Counted from the stretch's first letter, positions 7,898 to 17,274 are shown. The stretch is DNA of 55,481 nucleotides from Pseudomonadota bacterium (GCA_018241725.1 JAFEDI010000094.1:1-55481); one strand, 5' to 3'. The notes: generated from the letters alone by a model not told the origin. Numbers and translations are program-made.

Positions 7898-8734
7898 ATG
7901 GCAAAACGGCTTAAATTCGATGAATCCGGCGACAACGACGACCTGCAAGCCCTTTTCGACAGCATTACCGAAGGCGCCGCGCCAGCGCCGGCTGCTCCGC
8001 CGCCTCGACTCGAGGTGGTGTCTCCGGCCAGCAGCGCCGGAGGGGATGACGAAGAATTGCAGGCCTTGTTCGACTCTGTGTCCAGCGAGTACACCATGGG
8101 CAATGCCGCGGTTGAACCGGAGGCGCGTCCGCACAGCTGTGACGGGGTTTTCAACCGGATTGGCGTGATGACCCGACAACTGCATGACACCCTGCGTGAA
8201 CTCGGTTACGACCGCAGCCTGCAGGAGGCGGCTCACGCGATTCCCGATGCCCGTCAGCGCCTTACTTATATTGCGGAGATGACGGAACAGGCTGCCAGCA
8301 AGGTGCTGAATGCCACGGACATCGCCAAGCCGATCCAGGATAGGGTAGAGGCGGGGGCCACCATGCTGCGGGCTCGCTGGGACCGTCTTTACTCCAACCA
8401 GCTGAGTCCGGACGAGTTCCGCCAACTGGCTGGTGAGACCCGCGATTTTCTCGGAACTGTCGTGAACAGCAGCCGGGATACCAATGCCCAGTTGATGGAA
8501 ATCATGATGGCCCAGGATTTCCAGGATCTGACCGGACAGGTCATCAAGAAAGTTGTCGATCTGGCCCAGAACCTCGAGAAGCAGCTCCTGCAGGTGCTGA
8601 TCGAGACGATTCCGGCAGAGCGCAAGGTGGAAGACAGTCTCCTGAATGGACCAGTGATCAACGCCGTGGGCCGTGATGACGTGGTGTCGAATCAGGAGCA
8701 GGTTGATGACCTGTTGGAGAGCCTGGGTTTCTGA
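7898..8734 (+). CDS. cheZ: CheZ protein phosphatase of CheY-P
   Basis: The 278-residue protein dephosphorylates CheY-P. The catalytic stretch AQDFQDLTGQVIKKVV lies near residues 204-219, with the Asp and Gln expected for the active site. The C-terminal CheY-binding tail DDLLESLGF is present at the very end. The protein is longer than E. coli CheZ (214 residues) because of an N-terminal extension of about 65 residues. That extension carries two copies of the motif LQALFDS (DNDDLQALFDSI near residue 9 and DDEELQALFDSV near residue 49), separated by a proline- and alanine-rich linker. These copies look like the C-terminal CheY-binding peptide. Confidence 0.95.
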   Translation: MAKRLKFDESGDNDDLQALFDSITEGAAPAPAAPPPRLEVVSPASSAGGDDEELQALFDSVSSEYTMGNAAVEPEARPHSCDGVFNRIGVMTRQLHDTLRELGYDRSLQEAAHAIPDARQRLTYIAEMTEQAASKVLNATDIAKPIQDRVEAGATMLRARWDRLYSNQLSPDEFRQLAGETRDFLGTVVNSSRDTNAQLMEIMMAQDFQDLTGQVIKKVVDLAQNLEKQLLQVLIETIPAERKVEDSLLNGPVINAVGRDDVVSNQEQVDDLLESLGF

Positions 8735-8772
8735 CCGGGAGCTAGCGGGCAAGCCCGCAAGGAGCAGAGCAA

Positions 8773-10746
8773 ATGAGCGATTTTGGCGGGATGGAAGACC
8801 TGCTTCAGGATTTTCTGGTTGAGGCCGGAGATCTCCTGTCGGGCGTGGACAACAAACTGGTGGACCTGGAACGAGCGCCCAACGACAAGGGCCTGCTCAA
8901 CGACATTTTCCGCGGATTCCACACCATCAAGGGCGGTGCGGGCTTCTTGAACGCCACCGAACTGGTCACCCTGTGTCATCTCACCGAAAACCTGTTCGAC
9001 AAGTTGCGCAATGGGGAATTGATGGTGACGCCGGAAGTGATGGACGTGATCCTGTCGTCCACGGGGGCGGTCCGCGACATGTTTGGCTATCTGGAGCAAG
9101 GAGTGCAGCCCGCAGCAGCGGCAGGCCACCTGATCGATAGTCTGCGCCTGGCAATTGCAGGCGATCTGTCCCATGAGCCGGCGGCTCCTCCTGCCCCGGT
9201 CGTGACGCAGGTCGTGCCTCCGAAGGCGGCCGTTGCGGCAGCGGTGCCTGCTGCGGCGATGCCGTCTGGCGATGGGCTCGACTGGAATGCTCTGTTCGAA
9301 ACCGTCACGGGGAGCAAATCCGCAGCGGCGTCCGTGGCGGCTCCGCTTCCCGTGACGATTGAGGCGGCGGCGCCGGTCGTCATGCACCAATCCGACGACA
9401 CTCTGGCCCACAAGACGCCCGATCAGGTCATCAAGGCCGCGGTGGGGCGGCGTGCGACCGATAAGCCGGGTGCCTCGGGGCCCGTTGGTCGGCGCGACAG
9501 CGAAAAGACTCGCGACAACTCGATTCGCGTCGATACCTCGCGTCTCGACCAGGTGTTGAACCTGTCCGGTGAGATTGGCCTGACCAAGAACCGTCTGAAT
9601 GCGCTACGCAGCGACATTCTGAACGGCCGCAACGATACCGAAACCCTGCATGCGCTCGATCTGGCGGTCAGTCAGCTCGACCTGCTGGTCTCCGACCTGC
9701 AGAACGCGGTGATGAAGACCCGGATGCAGCCGATCGGTCGTCTGTTTCAGAAGTACCCGCGGATCGCCCGTGACCTGGCCCGCAACTTGGGCAAGGACGT
9801 GGAGTTGGTGCTGGCCGGCGAGGAGACCGAGATCGACAAGACGATGATCGAGGACTTGTCCGACCCGATCATCCACCTGATTCGCAACGCGGTGGACCAC
9901 GGCGTCGAGGATACTCAGGAGCGCCTTGCCAACGGTAAACCCGAGAAATCCATCGTGCGCCTCGAGGCCCGTCAGGAAGGCGATCACATCGTGATCCTGG
10001 TGGCCGACGACGGCCGCGGCATGAACGCCGAGCGCCTGCGTGCGAAGGCGGTGGAGAAGGGCCTCATCACCGATGAGGAAGCCAATACGATGGACGAGCG
10101 CCAGAGCTTCAACCTGGTGTTCCTGCCCGGCTTCTCGATGGCCAGCCAGATTTCCGACGTGTCCGGCCGCGGGGTCGGCATGGATGTGGTACGGACCAAC
10201 ATCCAGAAGCTCAACGGCTCCATCGACATCCGCTCCAGCCTCGGCAAGGGGACGACCTTCGTCATCAGCCTGCCGCTGACGCTGGCGATCCTGCCGGTGT
10301 TGCTGGTGCGACTCGGCGAGCAGCCCTTCGCGGTGCCGCTGTCGATGGTCCGCGAGATCCTGCCGATCGAGCCGGCGGAGGTTCAGGAGGTCGGCGGGCG
10401 GGCGACGATGGTGGTGCGTGGCGAAGTGTTGCCGATCATGCCGCTCACCACACTGCTGGGCTGGGAGCCGGTGCAGACGCCCGAATACGGTGTTCTGATG
10501 CAGAGTGCCGAGCAGAGCTTCATCCTGGCGATCGACAGCTTTGCCGGTCGCGAGGATGCGGTGATCAAGTCCCTCGACGATTTCCGTCCCAAGGGCGTGG
10601 CTGGCGTCACGACGCTGTCCAATGGCCAGATCGTGTTGATCCTCGACATGAAGGAATTGCTCGGAGCCCTCGGTGATGCGCGCGGTGGTGGTGTGTCCCG
10701 TCGGGAACTGTTGGCCAAGCTGGAGGTTCCTGCGCTGGCAGCCTGA
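8773..10746 (+). CDS. cheA: CheA chemotaxis histidine kinase
   Basis: The 657-residue kinase has an N-terminal HPt domain with phospho-acceptor His50 in FHTIKGGAGF. A linker rich in alanine, proline and valine (about 135-240) replaces or hides the usual CheY/CheB-binding P2 domain. Next come the dimerisation domain (SIRVDTSRLDQVLNLSGEIGLTKNRL), the ATPase domain (N box HLIRNAVDHGVED, G1 VADDGRGM, G2 GRGVGMDVV) and a C-terminal CheW-like regulatory domain. It transfers phosphate to CheY, CheB and probably the CheV receivers. It ends the che operon and is followed by a GC-rich hairpin. Confidence 0.96.
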   Translation: MSDFGGMEDLLQDFLVEAGDLLSGVDNKLVDLERAPNDKGLLNDIFRGFHTIKGGAGFLNATELVTLCHLTENLFDKLRNGELMVTPEVMDVILSSTGAVRDMFGYLEQGVQPAAAAGHLIDSLRLAIAGDLSHEPAAPPAPVVTQVVPPKAAVAAAVPAAAMPSGDGLDWNALFETVTGSKSAAASVAAPLPVTIEAAAPVVMHQSDDTLAHKTPDQVIKAAVGRRATDKPGASGPVGRRDSEKTRDNSIRVDTSRLDQVLNLSGEIGLTKNRLNALRSDILNGRNDTETLHALDLAVSQLDLLVSDLQNAVMKTRMQPIGRLFQKYPRIARDLARNLGKDVELVLAGEETEIDKTMIEDLSDPIIHLIRNAVDHGVEDTQERLANGKPEKSIVRLEARQEGDHIVILVADDGRGMNAERLRAKAVEKGLITDEEANTMDERQSFNLVFLPGFSMASQISDVSGRGVGMDVVRTNIQKLNGSIDIRSSLGKGTTFVISLPLTLAILPVLLVRLGEQPFAVPLSMVREILPIEPAEVQEVGGRATMVVRGEVLPIMPLTTLLGWEPVQTPEYGVLMQSAEQSFILAIDSFAGREDAVIKSLDDFRPKGVAGVTTLSNGQIVLILDMKELLGALGDARGGGVSRRELLAKLEVPALAA

Positions 10747-10809
10747 ATGGTGCAGGCTGGCGTGGAGAGCTCCGCCCGGCGGCCTTGTGACATACGGCGC
10801 TCGTAAGTT

Positions 10810-10850
10810 GGGCGGCGGTCGGTTAGGATAGGTCCTGACTGCCGCCGCCC
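10810..10850 (+). terminator. Probable terminator downstream of cheA
   Basis: GGGCGGCGG (10810-10818) pairs perfectly with CCGCCGCCC (10842-10850). The inner part continues as an imperfect stem. A pyrimidine-rich stretch (TTCGCCTTTC) follows, but not a pure T-run, so termination strength is uncertain. Confidence 0.5.
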
Positions 10851-10896
10851 TTCGCCTTTCAGGTGTCGCGCGCCATGTCCGGCAGGGGGAGGGCGT

Positions 10897-11202
10897 GTGG
10901 GTGGCTTCGATTTCGACTACTGGAAACACCTCGCAGAGCATGATCCTGTCGCTTTTTTCCAGGCCAGGGATCTCGCGCTGCGCCAGTGCATCGCCATGCA
11001 TCCCGGCCAGGAGGGGCCGCTCTCCGCGCTGCAGTCCAGGATAGATACGGCCCGTGTGGTTGCTGGCAGCCCGGTGCAGGCCTGCCGCGACATCCTCGAC
11101 ATGATGGAAGAGCGCCTCATTCTGCTCAGCCTCAAGCTGGTCGAACTCCAGCGGGAAACCGACAGCTTGCGAGGTTTGCTTCGGGGCACGTCCCAGCGCT
11201 GA
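10897..11202 (+). CDS. DUF3135 family protein
   Basis: The 101-residue protein matches the small DUF3135 family in its N-terminal pattern FDFDYWKHLAEHDPVAFFQARD, followed by a helical C-terminal half (DILDMMEERLILLSLKLVELQRETDSLRGLL) that may form a coiled coil. Its function is not known. Translation starts at a GTG, seven bases after a strong AGGGGGAGG site. It stands alone between the che operon and flhB, 105 bases before flhB, so a link to motility is possible but rests on position only. Confidence 0.78.
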   Translation: MGGFDFDYWKHLAEHDPVAFFQARDLALRQCIAMHPGQEGPLSALQSRIDTARVVAGSPVQACRDILDMMEERLILLSLKLVELQRETDSLRGLLRGTSQR

Positions 11203-11307
11203 CAAGCAGGTAGGCGTTGCTGCGCAAGTCCCTACTGTTCATTCGCTGTGTTGTGCAGTCCCATCTGCGCGTATCCTGATCACCCTTGAACGACTTCCGG
11301 ATCGTCC

Positions 11308-12459
11308 GTGGCTGAAGACAGCGACGCCGAAAAGACAGAAGAGGCCTCAGGCCGAAGGCTAGAGCAAGCTCGTGAAGAAGGGCAAGTCCCCCATTCTCGC
11401 GAGCTTGCGACCTTCATTCTTCTCATTGTTGGGGTGGTGGGCCTGTACGTGCTCGGCCGTTGGGGCGGACACCGCATGATGGGTGTGGTGAAGTCTGCCT
11501 TGTCCTTTGAGCGCAATGCCGCCTTCGAGCCGGGAGGCATGGGGCGGATCCTGTCGGCCTTGTCCATCGACGGGCTGCTCACCATCGCGCCACTGTTGGT
11601 GGCCTTGGTCGTGGCGACACTGATCACCCCCTTTGTGATGGGCGGCTGGGTGTTCTCCACCAAGGTCTTCACGCCGGATCTGAACCGTCTGAATCCGCTG
11701 CCCGGGCTGGGGCGGATGTTCTCGACCCATGGCCTGGCCGAGCTGGTCAAGGCAAGTCTCAAGGCGGTGCTGGTCGCCAGTGTCGGTGTGTGGGTCGTGT
11801 GGCGGGAGCGGGACCACCTGTTCGGCTTGATGATGCAGCCGCTCGAATCCAGCATGGACGATTTCGCCAATCTGGTCCTGTACTCGACCTTGTTGATCGT
11901 CGCCAGCCTGGCGCTGATCGCCGCGCTCGACGTTCCTTATCAGCTGTGGGAGTACCACCGCAAGCTGCGCATGACGAAGGAAGAACTGCGTCAGGAAATG
12001 AAGGAGCAGGAGGGCGATCCGCAGATCAAGGCGCGCATCCGTGCCGCCCAGCGGGAGATGTCCCGCCGCCGCATGATGGCCAATGTGCCGAAGGCCAACG
12101 TGGTGGTAACCAACCCGACCCACTATGCGGTGGCCCTCAGTTATGACCCTGAGGCAGCAGGGGCACCGATCGTGGTTGCCAAGGGCATGAACCTGATCGC
12201 CCAGAACATCCGCGAGCTTGCCCGGGAGAGTGGGGTGCCGGTGCTGGAGGCGCCCCCGTTGGCGCGCGCCCTGTACGCCCATTGTGAGCTCGACCATCAG
12301 ATCCCGGGGACGCTCTATACGGTGGTCGCGGAGGTCATGGCCTACGTATATCAGCTCAACCACTGGATTGCCGAAGGCGGCTTGCCGCCGGAGGTACCAA
12401 CCCATCTGGAGGTGCCCGCCGGCATGGATCCGGCGGAGGGGCCGCCGGACGAGCCGTGA
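11308..12459 (+). CDS. flhB: FlhB, flagellar type III export switch protein
   Basis: The 383-residue inner-membrane protein belongs to the flagellar export gate and switches substrate class from rod/hook to filament. Four hydrophobic segments span about residues 30-210. The cytoplasmic domain has the autocleavage site NPTH in VVVTNPTHYAVAL near residue 268, which is intact. The GTG at 11308 gives the standard VAEDSDAEKTEEASGRRLEQAREEGQV amino end of the family. flhA follows after 80 bases. The C-terminal tail, rich in proline and glutamate, is slightly longer than in E. coli. Confidence 0.97.
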   Translation: MAEDSDAEKTEEASGRRLEQAREEGQVPHSRELATFILLIVGVVGLYVLGRWGGHRMMGVVKSALSFERNAAFEPGGMGRILSALSIDGLLTIAPLLVALVVATLITPFVMGGWVFSTKVFTPDLNRLNPLPGLGRMFSTHGLAELVKASLKAVLVASVGVWVVWRERDHLFGLMMQPLESSMDDFANLVLYSTLLIVASLALIAALDVPYQLWEYHRKLRMTKEELRQEMKEQEGDPQIKARIRAAQREMSRRRMMANVPKANVVVTNPTHYAVALSYDPEAAGAPIVVAKGMNLIAQNIRELARESGVPVLEAPPLARALYAHCELDHQIPGTLYTVVAEVMAYVYQLNHWIAEGGLPPEVPTHLEVPAGMDPAEGPPDEP

Positions 12460-12539
12460 GCCGGGTTGGCTGTTTGCTCCGAATTGAACGGTAAATCTCT
12501 GTTTCTTCCCGCCTTTCATCGGGCTGGAGGAGGAGGACC

Positions 12540-14636
12540 ATGGCGATCATGAATGGTAGTCTGAACCTGCGAACGCTCTTCGCGCCCAGTAATATCCGCG
12601 CCCTGGCTGGTCCGCTGCTCATCATCCTGATTCTGGCGATGATGGTGTTGCCCTTGCCGGCCTTCGTGCTGGATCTGATGTTCACCTTCAATATCGCTGT
12701 GTCGGTGATTGTCATGCTGGTGGCGATGTATACCCTTAAACCACTGGAGTTCTCGGTCTTTCCGACAGTGCTTCTGGTGACAACCCTGCTGCGCCTGTCT
12801 CTCAACGTGGCGTCTACTCGGGTAGTGTTGTTGGAGGGGCACAAGGGAGCCGATGCCGCCGGCAAAGTGATCGAAGCCTTCGGACACTTCCTGGTCGGCG
12901 GTAATACAGCCGTCGGTCTAGTGGTGTTCATCATCCTCACCGTGATCAACTTCGTGGTGATCACCAAGGGTGCCGGGCGGATCGCAGAAGTGGGCGCGCG
13001 CTTCACGCTGGATGCGATGCCGGGCAAGCAGATGGCCATCGATGCCGACCTCAACGCGGGTCTCATCGACGAGAAGGAGGCCAAGCGCCGGCGCTCTGAA
13101 ACGGCCCAGGAGGCCGACTTCTACGGCGCGATGGACGGTGCGTCGAAATTCGTGCGCGGCGACGCGGTGGCCGGCATCCTGATCATGGCCATCAACGTGA
13201 TCGGTGGTCTGATCGTCGGCGTGCTCCAGCACAACATGGAGTTGGCCCAGGCGGCCAACAATTACACCCTGCTGACCATCGGTGACGGCCTCGTGGCCCA
13301 GTTGCCGGCGTTGATCATTTCGGTTGCCGCGGGCTTGGTGGTATCCCGGGTCGGTGACGAAGGGGATATGGGCTCCCAGCTGATCGGGCAGGTTTTCACC
13401 AACCCGCAAGTGCTGATCCTGGCAGCAGCGATCCTCGGCATTCTGGGCATGATTCCGGGTATGCCCAATCTGGTCTTCCTGCTGCTTGCCGGCGGGTTGG
13501 GTTATCTGGCCTGGCGAGGCGGCAAGCAGCAGGCTGAGGTCGTCGAGGAGCCTCCGCCGGCAGAAGCTCCTGTGGCGCCCATCGAGAGCCAGGAGGCCAG
13601 TTGGGCGGATGTGACGCCAGTCGATGTACTAGGCCTGGAGGTCGGCTACCGGTTGATCCCGATGGTGGATAAGGGGCAGGACGGTGAGCTGCTGAAGCGC
13701 ATTCGCGGGCTCCGCAAGAAGTTCGCCCGTGACATCGGCTTCCTGGCTGCACCGGTACACATCCGCGACAACCTGGAGCTCAAGCCTAATGAATACCGGA
13801 TCGTGCTGAAGGGGGTCGAGGTTGGAACCGGTGCGGCCTTCCCCGGGCAGTTTATGGCGATCAACCCGGGGCGCGTGGCGGGCCCCCTCAACGGCAGGGA
13901 AACCACCGATCCGGCCTTTGGCCTGCCCGCCGTGTGGATCGACGCCAGCCAGCGCGAGCAGGCGCATGCCCTCGGCTACACGGTGGTCGATGCCAGTACG
14001 GTGGTGGCGACCCACCTGAACCATGTGATCCTGAGCCATGCTTCCGAACTGCTTGGCCGCCTCGAAACCCAGGCGCTGCTCGATCACATCGCCAAGGAGA
14101 CGCCGAAGCTGGTGGAAGATCTGGTGCCCAAGCTGCTGCCACTCGCCACGGTCCAGCGGGTGCTGCAGAACCTCCTCGACGAAGGCGTCAATATTCGCGA
14201 CATGCGCAGCATCATCGAGGTGCTGGCGGAGTGTGCGCCACGCATCCAGGACCCGTTGGAGCTCACTACGCGAATCCGCCAATCCCTGGGGCGGGCGATC
14301 GTGCAAGGGCTTTTTCCGGGCAATGGAGAGGTCCAGGTCATGGCCCTCGATCCAGGTCTCGAGCGCGTGTTGATGCAAGCCATGGCCGGCGGCGGGCCAG
14401 AAGGGGGCGCGATCGAACCGGGCCTGGCGGATACCTTGTTGCGCGAGACGGCAGCGGCGGCCCAGCGCATGGAGGACATCGGTCTGCCGCCGGTCCTGCT
14501 GGTGCCGGCACCCCTGCGCTGGTTGCTGTCGCGCTTCCTGCGGCGAGCAGTGCCGAGCCTCAAAGTGGTGGCCAATTCCGAGGTGCCAGAGACCCGCCTC
14601 ATCCGCGTGTCGGCGATGATTGCTGTCACTTCGTGA
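12540..14636 (+). CDS. flhA: FlhA, flagellar type III export gate protein
   Basis: This 698-residue protein forms the nonameric export gate with FlhB, FliP, FliQ and FliR. The N-terminal half has about eight membrane segments and the FHIPEP-family core (LRLSLNVASTRVVLL, DAMPGKQMAIDADLNAGLIDEKEAKRRR). The C-terminal half (about 330-698) is the cytoplasmic chaperone-substrate docking domain. Length equals the family norm. A GGAGGAGGA site sits directly ahead of the ATG at 12540. The order flhB-flhA-flhF-flhG-fliA is that of polarly flagellated gamma- and betaproteobacteria. Confidence 0.97.
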   Translation: MAIMNGSLNLRTLFAPSNIRALAGPLLIILILAMMVLPLPAFVLDLMFTFNIAVSVIVMLVAMYTLKPLEFSVFPTVLLVTTLLRLSLNVASTRVVLLEGHKGADAAGKVIEAFGHFLVGGNTAVGLVVFIILTVINFVVITKGAGRIAEVGARFTLDAMPGKQMAIDADLNAGLIDEKEAKRRRSETAQEADFYGAMDGASKFVRGDAVAGILIMAINVIGGLIVGVLQHNMELAQAANNYTLLTIGDGLVAQLPALIISVAAGLVVSRVGDEGDMGSQLIGQVFTNPQVLILAAAILGILGMIPGMPNLVFLLLAGGLGYLAWRGGKQQAEVVEEPPPAEAPVAPIESQEASWADVTPVDVLGLEVGYRLIPMVDKGQDGELLKRIRGLRKKFARDIGFLAAPVHIRDNLELKPNEYRIVLKGVEVGTGAAFPGQFMAINPGRVAGPLNGRETTDPAFGLPAVWIDASQREQAHALGYTVVDASTVVATHLNHVILSHASELLGRLETQALLDHIAKETPKLVEDLVPKLLPLATVQRVLQNLLDEGVNIRDMRSIIEVLAECAPRIQDPLELTTRIRQSLGRAIVQGLFPGNGEVQVMALDPGLERVLMQAMAGGGPEGGAIEPGLADTLLRETAAAAQRMEDIGLPPVLLVPAPLRWLLSRFLRRAVPSLKVVANSEVPETRLIRVSAMIAVTS

Positions 14637-14792
14637 GAGTGCGCTGACTACGGCGTAGGAATAGCACCCTAAAACCTGTCTTTTCCGCGTCATTGAAATG
14701 CGGCGAACCGGAGATAATCAAGAGTACCGAAGTGCCCGCTGGCGTTTGCATCCGCCCAGACCGTGAGGGCCTTCGTTCCCGGAGACAGGAGC

Positions 14793-16373
14793 ATGAACGT
14801 CAAGCGCTACTTTGCCAAAACCGCTCGCGAAGCCCTTCGCATGCTGAAGGAGGATCTTGGGCCGGATGCGGTGGTGCTTTCCAATCGCGCGGCCAATGGA
14901 GGCGTGGAGATTCTTGCGTTGCCGGCTGGTGATGTGGCCAGCATGCAATCGGCCCAGCGTGCCCGCAGCCAGGCATCGGCTGCGTCGGCCCCCGCAGCGG
15001 CACCTGCGGCGGCTCCGAAGGCCTCGAAGGCTCCGGAGGATTTTTTCGATGACGATTTCCGGGTCAGCCTGTCGAGGGCTGCGGGCAATCGTCAGCAGGC
15101 CCCGTCGGTGGCTCCCGTGCAGGCAGCACCGCGCCCGGCCCCGCAGCGTCCGGCCCCGGCAGTGCAGAGCCCTGCTCCGGCGGTGCAGAGCTTCACGCCG
15201 CCGCGGGTCGAGCTGAACCGCGATGTGTTCAATGCAGCGTCGGCCCAGGTTCGCCGTCCGCTGGCGGAGCATGCGGTGGCGCCGCAGACGCCGGCACCGC
15301 GTTCGCCCTTGCGCAGTGAGCCGACGCCGCCACGGGAGGCAGTGCCGTCCCGCGACAACGCAGCACGCCAGCGTCCGGCGGGTATCGAAGAGGAAGCGCG
15401 TATCCGCGCCCTGGAGAATGCCAATTCCCAGATGGCCAATGAACTGGCTGCGATCCGCGGCATGCTGGAGCGCCAGCTTGCCGGTTTTGCCTGGGGAGAA
15501 ATGGCCCGTACCGCACCGGGACGCACCCGGCTGATCGGTGACTTGCTGGAGGCGGGCTTCTCTGCTGTGCTGGCCCGCGAGCTGGCCGAAGAGGTGCCTG
15601 AAGACGAGGCGCCGGAGGAGGCCCATCGCCTGCTGCAGGCGGCGCTCGATCAGCGCTTCCGTTCGATGGCCAGCGATGTGGACATCATCGACCGGGGCGG
15701 TGTGTATGCATTGGTTGGCCCTACCGGCGTCGGCAAGACCACCACCACGGCCAAGCTCGCCGCACGCTGCGTCGTGCGCCACGGGGCCGACAAGCTGGCC
15801 TTGATCACCACTGACGGCTACCGGATCGGCGCCCACGAACAGCTACGCATCTATGGCCGGATTCTCGGCGTACCGGTCTTTGTCGTGCGTGACGCGACAG
15901 ATCTGCGTGAAACCCTGGCCGGTCTGCGTGACAAGCATATGGTGCTGATCGACACGATGGGCATGAGCCAGCGCGACAAGATGGTGGCCGAGCAGGCCGC
16001 GATGCTGACGGGGGCCGGCAAGGTGTCGCGCCTGCTGCTGCTCAATGCCACCAGCCGTGGCGATACCCTCGACGACGTGGTCGATGCCTATGCTGGCGAC
16101 GATCTGGCTGGGGTGATCCTCACCAAGATGGACGAGGCCATGTCGCTGGCGCCGGTCCTCGACGTGGCAGTCCGCCGTCAGGTGGAAGTCTTCTACGTGG
16201 CCAACGGTCAGCGGGTGCCGGAGGATCTGCATCTGCCCAATCGGGACAAGCTCCTCGGCCAGGCGCTGCGCGAGTTGCCCGCCGCCTCGCCGTTCCGTCT
16301 CGACCCCCTGGAGGCCGGCCTGCTGCTGGCCACGGGCGGCAAGGGGAGTGCCAGTCTGAGGGGAGGCCTCTAA
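14793..16373 (+). CDS. flhF: FlhF, SRP-type GTPase for flagellar placement
   Basis: FlhF is an SRP-family GTPase that directs assembly of polar flagella. The protein has 526 residues from the ATG at 14793, which follows a good GGAGACAGGAGC site. The basic N-terminal B domain (MNVKRYFAKTAREALRMLKEDLG) is followed by a low-complexity alanine- and proline-rich linker (about 60-200). The N domain and the G domain come next, with the P-loop GPTGVGKTTTTAKLAA near residue 309, DTMGMSQRD (G3-like) and TKMDEA (G4-like). It lies one base ahead of the flhG-like gene, a pair normally acting together. Confidence 0.95.
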   Translation: MNVKRYFAKTAREALRMLKEDLGPDAVVLSNRAANGGVEILALPAGDVASMQSAQRARSQASAASAPAAAPAAAPKASKAPEDFFDDDFRVSLSRAAGNRQQAPSVAPVQAAPRPAPQRPAPAVQSPAPAVQSFTPPRVELNRDVFNAASAQVRRPLAEHAVAPQTPAPRSPLRSEPTPPREAVPSRDNAARQRPAGIEEEARIRALENANSQMANELAAIRGMLERQLAGFAWGEMARTAPGRTRLIGDLLEAGFSAVLARELAEEVPEDEAPEEAHRLLQAALDQRFRSMASDVDIIDRGGVYALVGPTGVGKTTTTAKLAARCVVRHGADKLALITTDGYRIGAHEQLRIYGRILGVPVFVVRDATDLRETLAGLRDKHMVLIDTMGMSQRDKMVAEQAAMLTGAGKVSRLLLLNATSRGDTLDDVVDAYAGDDLAGVILTKMDEAMSLAPVLDVAVRRQVEVFYVANGQRVPEDLHLPNRDKLLGQALRELPAASPFRLDPLEAGLLLATGGKGSASLRGGL

Positions 16374-16374
16374 G

Positions 16375-17160
16375 ATGCTGCACGCTTCCGATCAGGCTGC
16401 CGGTCTGCGTCGCCTGTTCCGTCGTACGCCCTCTGCCGTGGTGGCGTTGTTCGCATCGGGCCGCTCGCCTCGCGATCTGGCCGTACAGACCTTGCTGGCG
16501 CTGACCGACGGCGCGCGGCGTGTGGTGGCGATCGACGAACATGCACCCGAGCGGGGCTCTCTGCTGGCTGCTTTCGGCTTTCCGGAAGGGGGTGATCTGC
16601 TCGGAGCGCTGCAGGGGCAGCTCGATGTCACCGAGACGATGCGTGAAGTGGCTGACGGTCTGTGGATCGTGCCGGCCGCGGCTACGGTGCAGGCCGTTCC
16701 TCTCCTTGGCGCCGGCCACCATGCACGGTTGGAGGCCGGTATTGCCGAATTGCAGCGTCGTGCCGATCTGCTGGCCATCCATACGGTCGGCGATGCCCGT
16801 CGTCTGACCCCTTTTGCCCGTGCTGCGGGGCGACGCCTGCTGGTGGTGGAGGCCAGCGGCGTGGGGGCGCGTGGCGCCTGTCAATGGATCAAGGGGTTGG
16901 CCGCCGCCGGGGCGGGCTCCCTGGAGATTGCCGTCAGCGGCGCCCGTGACCGGGCCGATGCGACCGCCCTGTTCGCCAGCCTGCAGGATTTCAGTTCACG
17001 CCACGTCGGTTTGCCGCTCGCATGGCGGGGCGAGGTGGAGCGTGATCCATTGGCCGAGGCAATGACGACGCCCCTGGGCGCCCGTCATCCTGCGGAAGGT
17101 GCCAGCGCCTTCATCCGGCGCCTGCGGGCCTGGTCGGCCCAGGCCGGAATGGCGGGCTGA
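16375..17160 (+). CDS. FlhG/FleN-like protein lacking the Walker A P-loop
   Basis: Position directly after flhF and before fliA is that of flhG (fleN), the MinD-type ATPase that limits flagellar number. The 261-residue protein keeps the N-terminal DQAAGLRRLF, which matches the DQAxxLR activator motif by which FlhG stimulates the FlhF GTPase. The overall MinD-like layout is also recognisable (VVAIDEH at strand 2, LLAIHTVGDARRLTPFARAA). However, where MinD-type ATPases have KGGVGKT, this protein reads ASGRSPRDLAVQTLLAL, with no lysine. The early DxD and later switch motifs are also not evident. It is probably a degenerate FlhG that can bind FlhF but not ATP. The gene is intact, with no frameshift seen. 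Confidence 0.75.
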   Translation: MLHASDQAAGLRRLFRRTPSAVVALFASGRSPRDLAVQTLLALTDGARRVVAIDEHAPERGSLLAAFGFPEGGDLLGALQGQLDVTETMREVADGLWIVPAAATVQAVPLLGAGHHARLEAGIAELQRRADLLAIHTVGDARRLTPFARAAGRRLLVVEASGVGARGACQWIKGLAAAGAGSLEIAVSGARDRADATALFASLQDFSSRHVGLPLAWRGEVERDPLAEAMTTPLGARHPAEGASAFIRRLRAWSAQAGMAG

Positions 17161-17274
17161 TTCGACCTGTTTGTGGATTGTGTCGCACGGGGCGTAGAGA
17201 AGCGTAGCGTTGCCGGTGGCTGTCTCGTAACATGCGGACGGCCCCGGCAACTCAGACCAGAAAGCTGATGAAAG

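Noticed and set aside
5702-8752. A 1016-codon open frame on the minus strand across the cheV-cheY-cheZ region
   Set aside because: It mirrors the plus-strand che genes with high GC third positions. The product is rich in His, Gln, Arg and Gly and has no domain, while the plus-strand proteins are clear matches.
14637-14792. TTGAAA ... ATAATC as a sigma-70 promoter for flhF
   Set aside because: The spacing between the two boxes is about 14-15 bases, too short for a convincing promoter.
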